Shown one piece after another: positions 50,262-63,171 of a stretch of DNA of 64,000 nucleotides (position 1 is the stretch's first letter; each line of letters opens with the position of its first letter). The position numbers and the translations under genes were made by a program. The DNA comes from Amorphochlora amoebiformis (lineage: Eukaryota; Cercozoa; Chlorarachniophyceae). The DNA lies in NCBI GenBank assembly GCA_054601695.1, contig BAAHQB010000004.1, positions 992,001 through 1,056,000 on the forward strand, given 5' to 3'. The notes beneath the pieces were generated by a model, which was not told the DNA's origin, did not search any database, and worked only from the letters and a program-made list of their open reading frames with translations.

Positions 50262-50933
50262 TATGTATATATGCATATGTATGGACATTAATACATGATT
50301 ACATCCGTATAAGACATACATGTAATACATACACATTGCAAATATATCCATGTAATTATATATATATATACACACATATATATATATATATATAATATAC
50401 ATATTACATTCTACAATACATCCGTTCTGCACACCCTACAAACAACAAACATAAATTCAAACGTGTACACATATAACATATACATCCAGTCATCCCCATT
50501 GTAAGAGCGACATACATAGCCCTACGGAATGCCCGGTAAATACCCCCAGATGTGTAAAATCTAACTAGTTGGATAGACACGATTGAGTTCGATAGATTTG
50601 GGGAGCGTAGGGCCTAAGGTATAGGATTTTATTTCAAATAATGATTTGAATTAGGGTATTGATGTGATGTAATGTCTGAAGCATATGTGTACGATGAAGA
50701 ATTATAAATTAGAAAAACGATATGAGGTCATGATGTATGTATATACTATAGCGGTATAGTCTGGCATGATGTATGTCATATGTGACATGTGTTACCTTGG
50801 CTTATCTACCCTATGTCTAATCTTACTACTCGTCAATGATTACTTATACTAAAATGCATCATCACTACAGCCTCTGTAATCTACACGTACCATATGGACA
50901 TACACATACATATATATATATATAATATATATT

Positions 50934-50965
<32 letters not shown>

Positions 50966-51365
50966 ATAAACACAGAATTGAAGTGAGGAATGCAAAGAGG
51001 AGAAGGTAATATGTTTGCTGAATGTTTTTGTGTTTTGTTACGCTATCACGTGTGGTTAATTTTCTCTTCGTTACGTGAAAGCGTATTATACATATTATAT
51101 ATATATTTTATATAGATATATATATTCATTGTAATATATATATATACATATATTTAATGTAAATATATATACTCTATATATATATATATATATATTTACA
51201 TATATCTACACAAATATTTATATACATTTATATATATATATACATATATAGATATATACATACGTATATTGATATCTAAATATATACAATAACATGATCA
51301 TATCTACAGAACATTTTGACCAATGTAGATAAATACATTACCTAAACATAGTACATCCATTCATA

Positions 51366-51402
<37 letters not shown>

Positions 51403-52244
51403 TATATGCAAATGAAACATACATACATATATATATATATATTATATAGCTGTATGCATCTACTACATATACGTGTACACTATATGCCTAAATATTACTT
51501 GATGTATTAATACAGGTGGGCAGCACTCCTCGAGATTAATCCAGATGTTCGAGACCGTGTCAAGGTAACTTACACGTGTATACACGCAAAACCATGTATA
51601 TGATAAAACTAACCATTTATATTTAAAATCATAAATCTACAATACTAAAACAAAATCCTTTCAAATACATTTATGGAAATAAAGGATACATGTGTATTCA
51701 TGTTAAATATATATACGTATACATCTCTAACTCCAGCACAATCCGAACGCCGTTTCTTACCATAACCCTATCCGTATCCTCCTTATTCTTATCCTAACCA
51801 TATCCATACTCTATCATGCTAACCCTAACCGCACTCTCCTTCCTATTAATTCCATTTAATCATTACCCCAAATTTAGCCTAGCAACCCGACATCCTATCC
51901 AACACCCTAACCCCAACCCTAAATTTAACCCTAATCGCCTAACCCTAACCCTAATCGTAAAATTAAACCTAAAATTTACCCTAATCACCAAACCCGAGCG
52001 CTAACCCTAGCCCACTGTTTAACCTTAACCCTTACGGCATCCTATATCCTAACTCTTTCCTCAAATCTCTAACTCAGGACGCAAAGGGGTATTCAAAAGA
52101 TCTTAGAAAGATCGATGATTCGGTGATAACTGTTTAAAATCTTTTCCCCTTGTCTCCCCTTGACGCTCCCTGACCTCCTGGAAAACACCTAATTTGAGTG
52201 CTCGATTTGTCTCTGTTATATACAATGTGTATTCATGTGGACAA

Positions 52245-52275
<31 letters not shown>

Positions 52276-52416
52276 AATATATAATTACATATGTAAATAT
52301 AGATACAATATATATATATATATATGTCTTACATATCACAAAATATCGTAATGTAATATTTTTTTATGCATATGTATGGATTCCGATATATGTATTTTGA
52401 CGGTAGCATAATATAC

Positions 52417-52448
<32 letters not shown>

Positions 52449-52582
52449 GTATATACTTTTATATGTATATACATGTATGTATGTATATGTGTGTATGTAT
52501 ACATGCATACATAACATGTAGAATTCTACATATTACATGTATATTACGCTTCACAGAAGAAAACTAAGGGTTATGAAATGTA

Positions 52583-52623
<41 letters not shown>

Positions 52624-52887
52624 ATTACATATTTATACATATACATATATATACATACATACATATATATATATGTGTGTGTGTGTTTGTGTGTGTGATT
52701 ATATCCATAAGTACATCACATAATTGATGTAGATACACATATCATAATGAAGATATTATTTGTATCATAGAATCTTATCTACACGACCAGTGAAGACATC
52801 GACACGCAACTAGACGTAACCCCCCTGCCCTCTAACAACATATGACAACTAAGATATCGATCCATCAAGTGTTGCAATTTGATATAC

Positions 52888-52918
<31 letters not shown>

Positions 52919-53099
52919 TTGTACAATATATATGTTATATAATCTTTAGATACTAGATGTATAATATTTCACATACTGATGCAAATTGTAATGTACTAGT
53001 AATAATTGGGGATATATTTTTGTAACTTAGGACGTGGAATTAAACGATTTTGACACTAGATTGGCAGAGATCCGGAGGGCAGGGGGAAAGTATTACTAG
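36399..53099 (+). CDS. Winged-helix membrane protein conserved in cyanobacteria and plastid-bearing eukaryotes
   Basis: Exons: 36399-36545, 36730-36786, 36852-36890, 37608-37656, 37712-37791, 37854-37906, 37985-38065, 38983-39042, 39409-39468, 40051-40085, 40233-40252, 40916-40966, 42111-42164, 42765-42815, 43201-43263, 44147-44187, 44977-45028, 45595-45664, 47321-47380, 48457-48514, 49104-49147, 50490-50535, 51516-51564, 52078-52131, 52771-52815, 53031-53099; 1488 nt, 495 residues. It matches the uncharacterised cyanobacterial family with plant members such as At5g03900: [45 protein letters not shown] plus a membrane segment, [68 protein letters not shown], a second membrane stretch [18 protein letters not shown], and [15 protein letters not shown]. 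The Arg/Ser/Thr-rich N terminus could be a transit peptide; upstream exons are possible. Exons 40051 and 40233 and the 47380 donor are weakest. Molecular function is unknown in any organism. Confidence 0.85.
37657..37711 (+). other. GC-AG intron
   Basis: The exon ends SKE+G at 37656 and is followed by gcatac instead of GT; the next exon begins at 37712 after acceptor ccacag. Joining gives EGDLVYKFP, exactly the family motif (GDIVYxFP). It is the one non-GT donor among the joined introns of the window, and its AAG context before GC is typical of GC-AG introns. Confidence 0.8.
37907..37984 (+). repeat. 78-nt intron built largely from GTAACC units
   Basis: The intron between exons ending 37906 and starting 37985 contains serial GTAACC/GTAACT/GTTAACC units, a variant of the telomere-like CCCTAA family read in register with its own GT start. 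The exons on both sides are supported by the membrane segment [20 protein letters not shown]. Confidence 0.8.
39051..39360 (-). repeat. Degenerate CCCTAA telomere-like array in intron
   Basis: Plus strand reads CCCTAA/CCCTAG/CCTTAT units, densest at 39095-39260. It lies in the intron between exons 38983-39042 and 39409-39468 of the winged-helix gene, with the C-rich strand on the coding strand. Confidence 0.9.
42331..42472 (+). repeat. TTAGGG/TTTGGG telomere-like array in intron
   Basis: A run of GGGTTAG and GGTTTTGG variants directly follows a second copy of a splice-donor sequence at 42316-42337. It sits in the intron between exons 42111-42164 and 42765-42815. Confidence 0.9.
44171..44705 (+). 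repeat. Three copies of a winged-helix gene exon end with its donor
   Basis: GGAGACGGGAGACGAGTACC at the 3' end of exon 44147-44187 recurs at about 44365-44395 and 44654-44690, each followed by a CCTAACCC motif and separated by (AT)n. Donor GTs are at 44188, 44380 and 44669. Confidence 0.92.
44818..44942. repeat. Polypurine (GA)n tract
   Basis: Almost uninterrupted A/G sequence of GAGAGA, GGGGGGG and AAAGAAAG units, just upstream of exon 44977-45028. Confidence 0.9.
45675..46210. repeat. Telomere-like array with orientation switches
   Basis: TTAGGG-type units run to about 45729, then CCCTAA-type units start directly and continue, with GTAACC/TACGTAACC variants, to about 45900. From 45955 TTAGGG-type units return, then CCCTAA from 46090 to 46170, then TTAGGG/TACGTAAGG. 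The sequence lies in the winged-helix gene's intron between exons ending 45664 and starting 47321. Confidence 0.9.
47382..47562 (+). repeat. Duplicated donor-region sequence downstream of exon 47321-47380
   Basis: TGGAAAGCAGGTTTGGGAAA and about 50 bp after it recur from 47501 with scattered changes (TGGAAAGCAAGTTTGAGGAA). The first copy begins at the 3' end of the exon and includes a candidate donor at 47392. Confidence 0.88.
49032..49112 (+). repeat. 40-bp tandem duplication spanning a splice acceptor
   Basis: The unit containing CATCTATGATAG|GTATA occurs at 49033-49072 and 49073-49112. The second copy carries the acceptor used for exon 49104-49147; the first holds an equivalent AG at 49063. 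Confidence 0.88.
49165..49370. repeat. Polypurine tract abutting telomere-like array
   Basis: About 200 bp of A/G-rich sequence, pure GAGAGA near 49300-49365, which passes directly into CCCTAA-type repeats at 49371. It starts shortly after the donor of exon 49104-49147. Confidence 0.9.
49371..49770 (-). repeat. Degenerate CCCTAA/GTAACGCTAA array
   Basis: C-rich telomere-like units with an abundant longer variant CCCTAAGTGTAACGCTAA follow immediately after a polypurine tract. It lies in the intron between exons 49104-49147 and 50490-50535. Confidence 0.9.
51755..52066 (-). repeat. Degenerate CCCTAA array in intron
   Basis: CCCTAACC, CCTAATCG and ATCCTATCC units fill the 3' half of the intron before exon 52078-52131. 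The C-rich sequence doubles as the polypyrimidine run upstream of that acceptor. Confidence 0.85.
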
Positions 53100-53893
53100 C
53101 GTAGCGGTTTCACAGTGACGATACTCGGAAACAAAAACAAATTTGGTTAAGGGTTGTTTAAACTAGTTAAAGCGCGCATATGCATACATGAGCGCGAACA
53201 TTACCAAACTAAATTAAGTTCGATGTTGTGTATCGATCGCGAAATATCCTAGATATGCACCATGGTCTAGTAGAGCTAGTTACTAGAGTTAACTCGAACT
53301 ACTGCGCAACCACAGCAGATGTAGAGAGAGTATAGCTATGCTTTAGATATACTATACATGATTAGATGGTACAAATGATTATACTACGTAGTAAATGACG
53401 ATAACTCCTATAGATCTAATATGATATATCAGTCATTAATCGTTATAATTTACTTAATCCAGAACGTCGCTCGCGCCACAGCTAGTCTACTAGCGGACGG
53501 AGAGTGCATGTCCCATAGGAGTGATGGTGAGTGCACCATATCTTTGCAATGTCGCTTTCCTCTTTTTTTCATTCTTTTTGATTACGCTTTATTATCATGT
53601 TTGAATACGAGAATGTAAAAATATGGTAATAATATATCTAAATATGTATATATGTGTATCTGTGTACATGTACATACATTATCTAGATATATATATATAT
53701 ATATATATATTAAAAATATATATGTATATATATAATTATATATTATATATATATATATATGTATGTATTCACGCATAAAATTTCAGACTAAATAGAAATT
53801 AATAATGTAGAAAAAAAAGAAATAGAGAATGGAAAACAAAATTAATTTTGTTGCCGAAAAGAGAGTAAGGTGAGATCTCATCTTCACTTCTAC
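53100..53893. other. Convergent intergenic region between winged-helix and PIPK genes
   Basis: Both genes end here, 795 bp apart. Most is unique sequence; 53640-53770 is (AT)n and (ATGT)n. No exon is supported. Confidence 0.7.
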
Positions 53894-54187
53894 CTACTTC
53901 TTCACTAAGGTGTCATGCTCCCCCTTAGGACTCAGGGGTTCTGACGTCTTGAGATCATCGGCAGCCGTCTGAGGGTCCGAAGCTGAAGGCTCATCTGTGG
54001 CTTGCTTTTCTTCTAGGGGCTTAGACTCCGTTGCCTTAGCATCAATACTCATGCGTTCCGGATCGGGCTTGGGTTCCGGATCGGGCTTGGGTCCCGGATC
54101 AGGCTTGGGTTCCGCGGCAGATGTGGATACCAGTGGTTGTGATGATTCCGGTATAGGGTCGGGTTTTTGTTCTGCCGTTGTTTTTTC
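53894..54187 (-). other. PIPK C-terminal Pro/Glu tail with EPKPDP repeats
   Basis: The last exon encodes an acidic, low-complexity tail of 97 residues ending HDTLVKK and a TAG stop (54-strand complement of 53894-53896). Within it an 18-bp unit at about 54056-54115 is repeated three times and gives the hexapeptide series [18 protein letters not shown]. The tail continues acidic sequence from the two preceding exons ([16 protein letters not shown]). It is probably disordered; I know no such tail as a PIPK family feature. Confidence 0.8.
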
Positions 54188-54677
54188 CTGTTGGGATGAG
54201 AATTAATATCTACATACACATGTATAAACATATGATATATTTTTGTGTGTATAAACTATGTATAGGTGCTTAGAATATTTTTCATATGTATAAAATTACC
54301 TTGGGTTCCGTAGGCTTCACACCGTCTTCATCTTCAACTACTTCGGATTTTCTGTCGCTGTTAACGTTTGCGTGTGCACATTCATTTATATACACGTACA
54401 CGTATACATTTGCATATTTTGTGCATGTGTTGTTGCAGCCTCTTCTTTAATAGAAGTGTGGTTTACAAATACATATATATATATATATTGCATATATATA
54501 TATATACATATATTATATATATGTATACATACATATATATATATATATATACACATACACATATATCTAAATATGTATACATATATCGTTTCTACATATA
54601 TACATACATTATAAATAATATGTATATACGTGCTACATTAATACATATGACACACGCATATATATATATATACATAC

Positions 54678-54719
<42 letters not shown>

Positions 54720-55151
54720 CCCGACAGTGATCTCGATTTCAACCGCATCTATCGGTCCAGGTTGCTCGCTCTTCACCTTTATTCACACATCTCTTAACGT
54801 TTACAGGGATTTATATTTGAAAATTTTTACACGCATGTATATATATATGTATACTTAATTATACATACATATATGGTATTAGTATTGATTGTATTACAAT
54901 ATGCATATGTATATATACATGTGTATGTATGTAATATATATATATATATATATACATAAAGCATATGTAACCTGTGTATTATATCTAAAATAGATTTTTA
55001 ATTTGTTTGTATATTTGTATACTTACAAATATACATGTACACACACACACGTATTTATATATATATATAGAAATTATAGATATATTAATTAATGTTTAAA
55101 TATATAATTCTGTTTGTATATTATATATATATATATATATTTACAAATATG

Positions 55152-55216
<65 letters not shown>

Positions 55217-55315
55217 ATATATATATATATTATACTATATATTTACATACATATATATATAATATACATATATATATACATACATACACACATATACATA
55301 CACATATACATTTAC

Positions 55316-55364
<49 letters not shown>

Positions 55365-55968
55365 ATTTATCCTGAAATCATAATGAACACCTCAGCCACT
55401 AGCTTGAATTCTTTTGCCCCTCCCTTAATTCTTGACCCCAAGTTCGAGTCAAACTGGTCTGCGTACAGACTAGGAGGAATCTGAATACACAAAACCTTAT
55501 TAATAAGCTTGACAAAAGATAGACAGAGAGAAAAGTTAAAAATAAAAAGAAAAAGAAAGTAAAAAAAAAAAAAATAAAAATACGGCAAGAATGTGATAAC
55601 AGAGAGAGAAACAAATATGTACTAGATGTAGGTATATATATATATATATATAGAGGAGAGGTGAACAGGTTGTTAGGGTGTTAGATATACCGTGGAAAGA
55701 GGCTTAGGAGCGCAGACTTTTATGCATCGGGCAATATCCTTTTTGCAGTTCCAGTCCTTGGTGGGTAGGTCTTATGAGAGGGTGCACACATGTATATTAT
55801 CTCGGATATTCTCATATGTGTGTACATCTGTTTATGCATGTACATGTATTATGTATTATGTGTATCTATATTTTATGTAATATATATATATATATATATT
55901 ATTACGTATATATCGTGTACACACATATATATATTGTAATATATATATATATATATATATATATACAA

Positions 55969-56044
<76 letters not shown>

Positions 56045-56831
56045 ATATACATATATAAATATAATATGTACCCGCCCGTCCGCCTAAATATGCATATCAA
56101 GATTTACGACACGTAACAAGTAATGTACATCATGCTGTAACCCTTTACATGGGAACATGTGTACACTGATAGGAATAAACGTGTAGAGTTGTTCATTGGG
56201 CCTGGTTAGCGATATTCTGTACTACTATTTATTACGTGCATGTTGGTTTCGTTAAGAGTGAAATGTAATACATAGTCATGTTTTAGAACAGAGAGATAAT
56301 TTCCCACCTGGAGAAAGTCAATAATTCCTAAGTAGTATAACCGCACCTGCATTAAAGTATATGATTATTGTACAGACACAGACACAAACATATATATATA
56401 TATATATTTATACATATATATATATTTATATATATAATATATATATATATATATATTTATATTATATGTATATATAAATATATAGATAGGTACAATATAC
56501 ATAGATTATACATATATATACATATGTAAAAAAGTAATATAACATATATATATATATACATCTATGTATATATATATATATAATCTATATGTATACATAT
56601 TTTATTGTATTTCGATGTATACATATGTATCTGTAAATTCACATAAATATAACTCCTACCACATCCAAACCCCATCTCATACCCTCTAATAGTACCAAAA
56701 TTCTCCCCTTAATAGTGCCCAACCCCAGCCCTACCCTCTAATAGTACCGTTCCGTCCTGAACGCTGGCATACTTGCACGTGCGAATGGCTTCTTTATACT
56801 CCTCAGATATCTTTCCCTTGTTGTACGAAGA

Positions 56832-56871
<40 letters not shown>

Positions 56872-57228
56872 ATATGTGCATGTTTTCGTATATTTCCATA
56901 ATTCATATATATATTTATATTATATATATATATATATATATATGTATATGCATTTAGACATACATAGAAAGAGATGAAGCAATCATTACACATGGATAGA
57001 CCCGAAAATGGTTAGTGCACGATAGTAACAGATCGGGATCCGATGTAGTTATCACAGCCGACTTTTTTTCTAATTGTTTTTTCTCTTTTTCGTTTCTTGT
57101 TCACCTGTTTGACATCCTCTTCATTGAGCTCGATATAGGCGACTAGAAGGGAGTAGTCCATGGTCTAATGGTATTATGGCTAGGGCTTAGGGTTTACGAT
57201 TTGGTTTAATACGGTGCATGTACATATA

Positions 57229-57277
<49 letters not shown>

Positions 57278-57587
57278 CATATATATGTATATATATATTA
57301 AGTACATACACCTACTTATGCATATTAATATTAGGAATATATATACATACATATATATATATATATGTATATACATATCTATTTAAATATGTAAATTTAG
57401 AAATTTATACGCATAGGCACATATTACAGATGCATCCCTCTACATATGTATACATATATCTCTATATATACACATATACATATATAAATATTTATTTATA
57501 TTTATCATAATATTACACACCCGTCCATGGTCTGGTGGCATAAGGAAGGGAGTAGGGCTTCAGGTTTATATTTATATGTATACATAT

Positions 57588-57618
<31 letters not shown>

Positions 57619-57684
57619 GTATGTATATGCATATGTTACATTAATCAGATATATGATACATACCCACATATATATATATATGGA

Positions 57685-57730
<46 letters not shown>

Positions 57731-57882
57731 CATTATATAGAAGTAGGGATATCACCTGAAGCTCGCGGAAGAATTCAGCATCGCAATGGATTAACTAATT
57801 GGTTGTATATTTGTATCAACATATCTACATTAGTATATGTGTATATGTATTTACACTTATATGTATACATATTATATATGTA

Positions 57883-57926
<44 letters not shown>

Positions 57927-58262
57927 CTATAAGTATTTAGGTATTCCTATAACATGAGTAACTAAATATAACATAATATATATGTATATATATATAGTTA
58001 TATTTATAAAATATATACATATACGTAAATATATATATATTATAAAATACAATACATATATATATATATATGTATAAATATATGTATATATATATGTAGA
58101 TGTAAAATGTATTTGTATGTAAATAGATACTACACTTATATACACATATACACATACAAATGTATAATTTGATATCTAATGCATAATACGTATGTATTTG
58201 TAAGTATATATGTGTATGTTTATATTTCTATTTATAATATATATGTATATACATGTATTAAA

Positions 58263-58298
<36 letters not shown>

Positions 58299-58703
58299 CA
58301 TTTTTATCTATGTAAACATTATATATCTATATGTATATTATATATATATATATATGTATATGTATATATATGTATGTAAATATATGTATAAACGAATGTA
58401 TACAATCATCAACACATACACACAAATAACAGACATACTTGTACATATCTATATAATTCCACACACATACATGCACACATACATGACACATACACACATA
58501 CACATAAATATAGACAAGATCAAGACCTTTTTGATGTCGTCCGCCTGCTGGTCAGTGAAAACTATGTCACAGGTGAATGCTTTCACTTTTCCTTTGTAGT
58601 ACACCTTTCTGTAGGTAATATATACATACATATATATATTTTATACAAATATGTATATCTATAATGTATAACAGATATATATATATATATATTACACACA
58701 TAC

Positions 58704-58735
<32 letters not shown>

Positions 58736-59392
58736 TTGTATACCTTTCTTCAGGATAGCAAGGGCAGCACTCCATATCACAACAGTACCTATACACAAAA
58801 CACAAATATCACGTTATACACGGTGCAGAGCATATATATACTTCCTTATGTATTTGATCAATCCCGTCGACTCTCTCCAGACCCAGATACCAATCCAATC
58901 TTCCCTGAGACTTCCCCTTCTGTATCTCACTCTAATTCCTCCCCTCTTATTCTCTCCCTCCCATTCTCTCTCATATCACTTTCTGCCTCTTTTTTTTTCC
59001 CAAGTCTAAGCCTACGGTTTGATTTTATTATTCGAACCAGCACTGCAAACACGAAAAACATCGCTTGTGGATAGCGGGAACCTGAGTAAGGTTGGGGAGA
59101 GGGTGAAGAAGGGGAAGAGAGAAGGATAGAGTTGAGAAAAGGAGAGGTGAAAAAGAATGAGGTACAGGGGGACGGAGAGGGATGGGGGTTCGGAGTGTGT
59201 GGTTTGTGTTTTATACTTTTTCTCCGTTAAGAATCATGGCTTTATCATCTCGGCATCCCTGGATGTGTGGATGTATAGAAATAATGATATTAGTGTATAG
59301 GTGTGTGTGAGAAATGGATTGTAAATAATGTGCGAAATACGACTGTATTTATATGGATGTATATGGTATATGTCCATATATATATATATTAC

Positions 59393-59424
<32 letters not shown>

Positions 59425-59435
59425 ATATAAATATA

Positions 59436-59466
<31 letters not shown>

Positions 59467-59818
59467 GATCACCATGCTCAAAACTTAATGCTGAGGATGG
59501 TAGTTCCCGGGGGTTGGGTTGGGTTGGGTTGGGTTTACCTTGAGGTCAAGGAGGAGAGTGAACTTGAGACCCATAGGAAGGCAGTTTGCCATTACTGGTA
59601 TCATGAACATGTGAATTATTTGAATAATTAAAGATGAATGTGTACGTGTTACGAACTATATGTAGGTAGGAATGTATGAGTATGCATGTGTGTGAGTATG
59701 TATAATATATATATATATATGTATATATATATATTATACATATATATATGTATATAAATGCTGTGTAGATATATACTTATAATACATACATATATATGTG
59801 TATGTATAATATATATAT

Positions 59819-59893
<75 letters not shown>

Positions 59894-60108
59894 TATATTT
59901 ATATCTATACAATTATATTGAAACATAAATGTGGATAAATACACCGATACATATGTACTATGTTATAAAGGTATATAATTTTACATCTTTCTATTTTATT
60001 TATTCTACGTGTATTTACTATGTGTGTATGTATATATGTAATAAATAAATAAATAAGTATATTTATATGTGTATGTATGTATACATATATATGTTACATA
60101 GGTATGTA

Positions 60109-60146
<38 letters not shown>

Positions 60147-60536
60147 TATATATTTATACATGTACATAATGCATAATCGCATACACATTCATTAACATCC
60201 CTACTTTCATAGCCATCTACACACACACATATATATATATATGTATATATGAATATATATATATATATATATATCTCACCGACGTAAATTCCCTGCCCCT
60301 TTTTGAAGTGTGCGTAAATTCGAACAATAAGTGTGTCATTCTCTATCATCTTTTTCACCTAAAAAACGAGCGAGATGTAAGAGTAGCAGCTATGCCTTGA
60401 CGTACCACGAGATATGTCACAACAAGGCCGAAAACGGGATTAAGGGATATTATGCCATTCATGCGTGTGGCTGTAGAATGAGTATATATACACATATACA
60501 TATATACATATGTGTATATATATATATATAAATATG

Positions 60537-60583
<47 letters not shown>

Positions 60584-60794
60584 GTATATTTGTCTGTATA
60601 AGACCGGTAAACCCTTCTCATGTAGACGTAAGATGTTATATATATATACATATGTATTATATATTACATATATATATATATATATAAATATATATGTATA
60701 TATTATGTGTATATATATATATATATATATGTACGTGTATGTAGTTAGATATATATAAATGTGCGCACGCATACACAGACACACACATATATAT

Positions 60795-60826
<32 letters not shown>

Positions 60827-60994
60827 CAATATATATATATATATATTGCATGTTTAGGTATAGATTACTAAGGCTGTTGTGTGGCGTAAAAGGCTTTCAT
60901 GATCACCACGGCTCATTTCCTACATTATATATATATATATACATATATACATATATATATATGTATATATATACACATTTATTTATCACTATAA

Positions 60995-61093
<99 letters not shown>

Positions 61094-63129
61094 TATATTT
61101 ATTATCAACCCCATTATATACATATATTGTTGGCACAACGCCAGGAATCGTGTAGAATAGCCCAAGATCCACAGAGGCCCACTGGAGATCCCTGGAGATC
61201 GTGTTTTAGTGAATCCCCGGAACTGTCGGATAGTACCGTTAATGTCAGTTAGTAGCGACACGTGTACGTCGCAACCCTTGTGCTGCGCAAAGTGGGTACC
61301 CCAACGAACAAGTTATCTCTTTCCAAATGGTGCAATGAAGTTCAACAGGGCTTGCAGTATTCCGCTGCCCCCAAGGCATTGATACGTTAACAATATATAT
61401 ATATATATATACAGATATAATATATACATAAACTATATATATGTATATACAGTATATAATATACATACACGTGTATGCATGTGATATACAGGTAAATGTA
61501 TAAATATATGTGTACATATATATATATATATATATACATATATATACATGTATATTTATATATATATATATATATGTCACAGACATACATATCATAATCT
61601 GTATGTATTTGAGTACCTTGACAAGAAATGAACCGTCGAAAGATCGGGTCATTAGACTCCCTCCTTTCCCTCCGCCTACCAATATTAAATATCACATTTA
61701 TGCATGTATATATATATATATATGTATATGTGTATATGTGTGTGTATATTATACGCTGAATGATAGGGGTTTTATACTCCTTCCTTCCCTAGATATATAT
61801 ATGTGTGTGTATGTGTGTATATGTGTATATTATACGCCGAATGATAGGGGTTTTATACTCCTTCCTTCCCTTCGTCTACCGATATCGAATACAACATGTA
61901 CATATGAGTGTAAAAATATACATATATATATATATATGTGTGTGTATATATATATGTTATACACACACACACATCTATATATATATATATATATATATAT
62001 TAAATATGTATAACAATATGTGTTATATAGTACATTATATATATACAAATATACGTATATATATATATATATATGTTTCAAATATACCCTCGGAGAACCC
62101 ATCGAACGAAAACTTATTGAGGAATCCTAAGCCGAGCTGTTGTGTATAGTGTATATACACACAAATACATATATTTTATTATATATGTATATGTAATATA
62201 AAAAATGTATACATGTTTGTAAAGAGTGTGAGAGAGAAAAAAAAGAGATGACAGTGAGGGAGAGAGAGAGGGGAGAGGGGAGAGAGAGTGAGGAGAGAAG
62301 GGAGAGGAGAGAGGGGCGAGAGAGAGAGAGAAGAGAGGGGAAGAAGAAGAGGGGAAAGGAGAAAGGAGAGGGAGGAGGGAGAAAGAGAGAGAGGGAGAGA
62401 GAGAGAAGAGAGAGAAGGGGGGAGAGAGTGGAAGAGAGAGAGAGGGGGGGGGGGAGACAGGGAGGGAGAGAGAGAGGGAGGGAGAGGGAGAGAGAGAAAG
62501 AGAGAGGAGAGAGAGAGAAAGTATGGAGAGATAGAGAGAGAGGAAATCGAAAGAGAGCGAGGAGGAAAGAATCGTGAGAAAGTAGAAGGAGGGAGAGAGG
62601 AAAGTGGAGAGAGGTATGGATTGAGAGAGCGGAGAGGAGAGATGGAGTACAGAAAGAGACAGGAGACAGAAAGAGAGGAGAGTTAGGGAAGAGAGAGGAA
62701 AGAGAGGAGAGAGGGGGAAGAGAGATAGGGGAGGGAGAGAGAGGGGATAGAGAGAGGAGAGAGGCGAGAGAGAGAGAGGGGATAGAGAGAGGAGAGAGGC
62801 GAGAGAGAGAGAGGGGAAAGAGAGAGGGGAAAGAGAGAGGGGAAAGAGAGGGAAGAGAGAGAGGGGAGAGAGGGAGAGAGAGAGGGTGAGAGTGAGAGAG
62901 GAGAGAGAAGAGAGAGAGAGAGGGGGGGTTTAGGTTGCCGGTTTACCTTACAATGCCGTCTGACTTTATCCCAGTCATCATCGTTGCAAAATTCAGCCTG
63001 ATTATATATGTAATGTGCATATATGTATACACATATATTTATATTTCAACCTTTTATACATTTAGATGTTTACGTATGATATATATATATATATATAATA
63101 TGTTTGTATATATATATATATATAATATA

Positions 63130-63171
<42 letters not shown>

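Noticed and set aside
61130-61390. A further PIPK exon in the unique sequence here
   Set aside because: Exons 61675-61617 and 60919-60869 join directly in phase (FLVK-EMSRG) as in the family; frames in this segment do not keep phase.
62248-62686. Arg/Glu-rich open frames
   Set aside because: They come from the polypurine tract, where all codons are purine-only; no family similarity.
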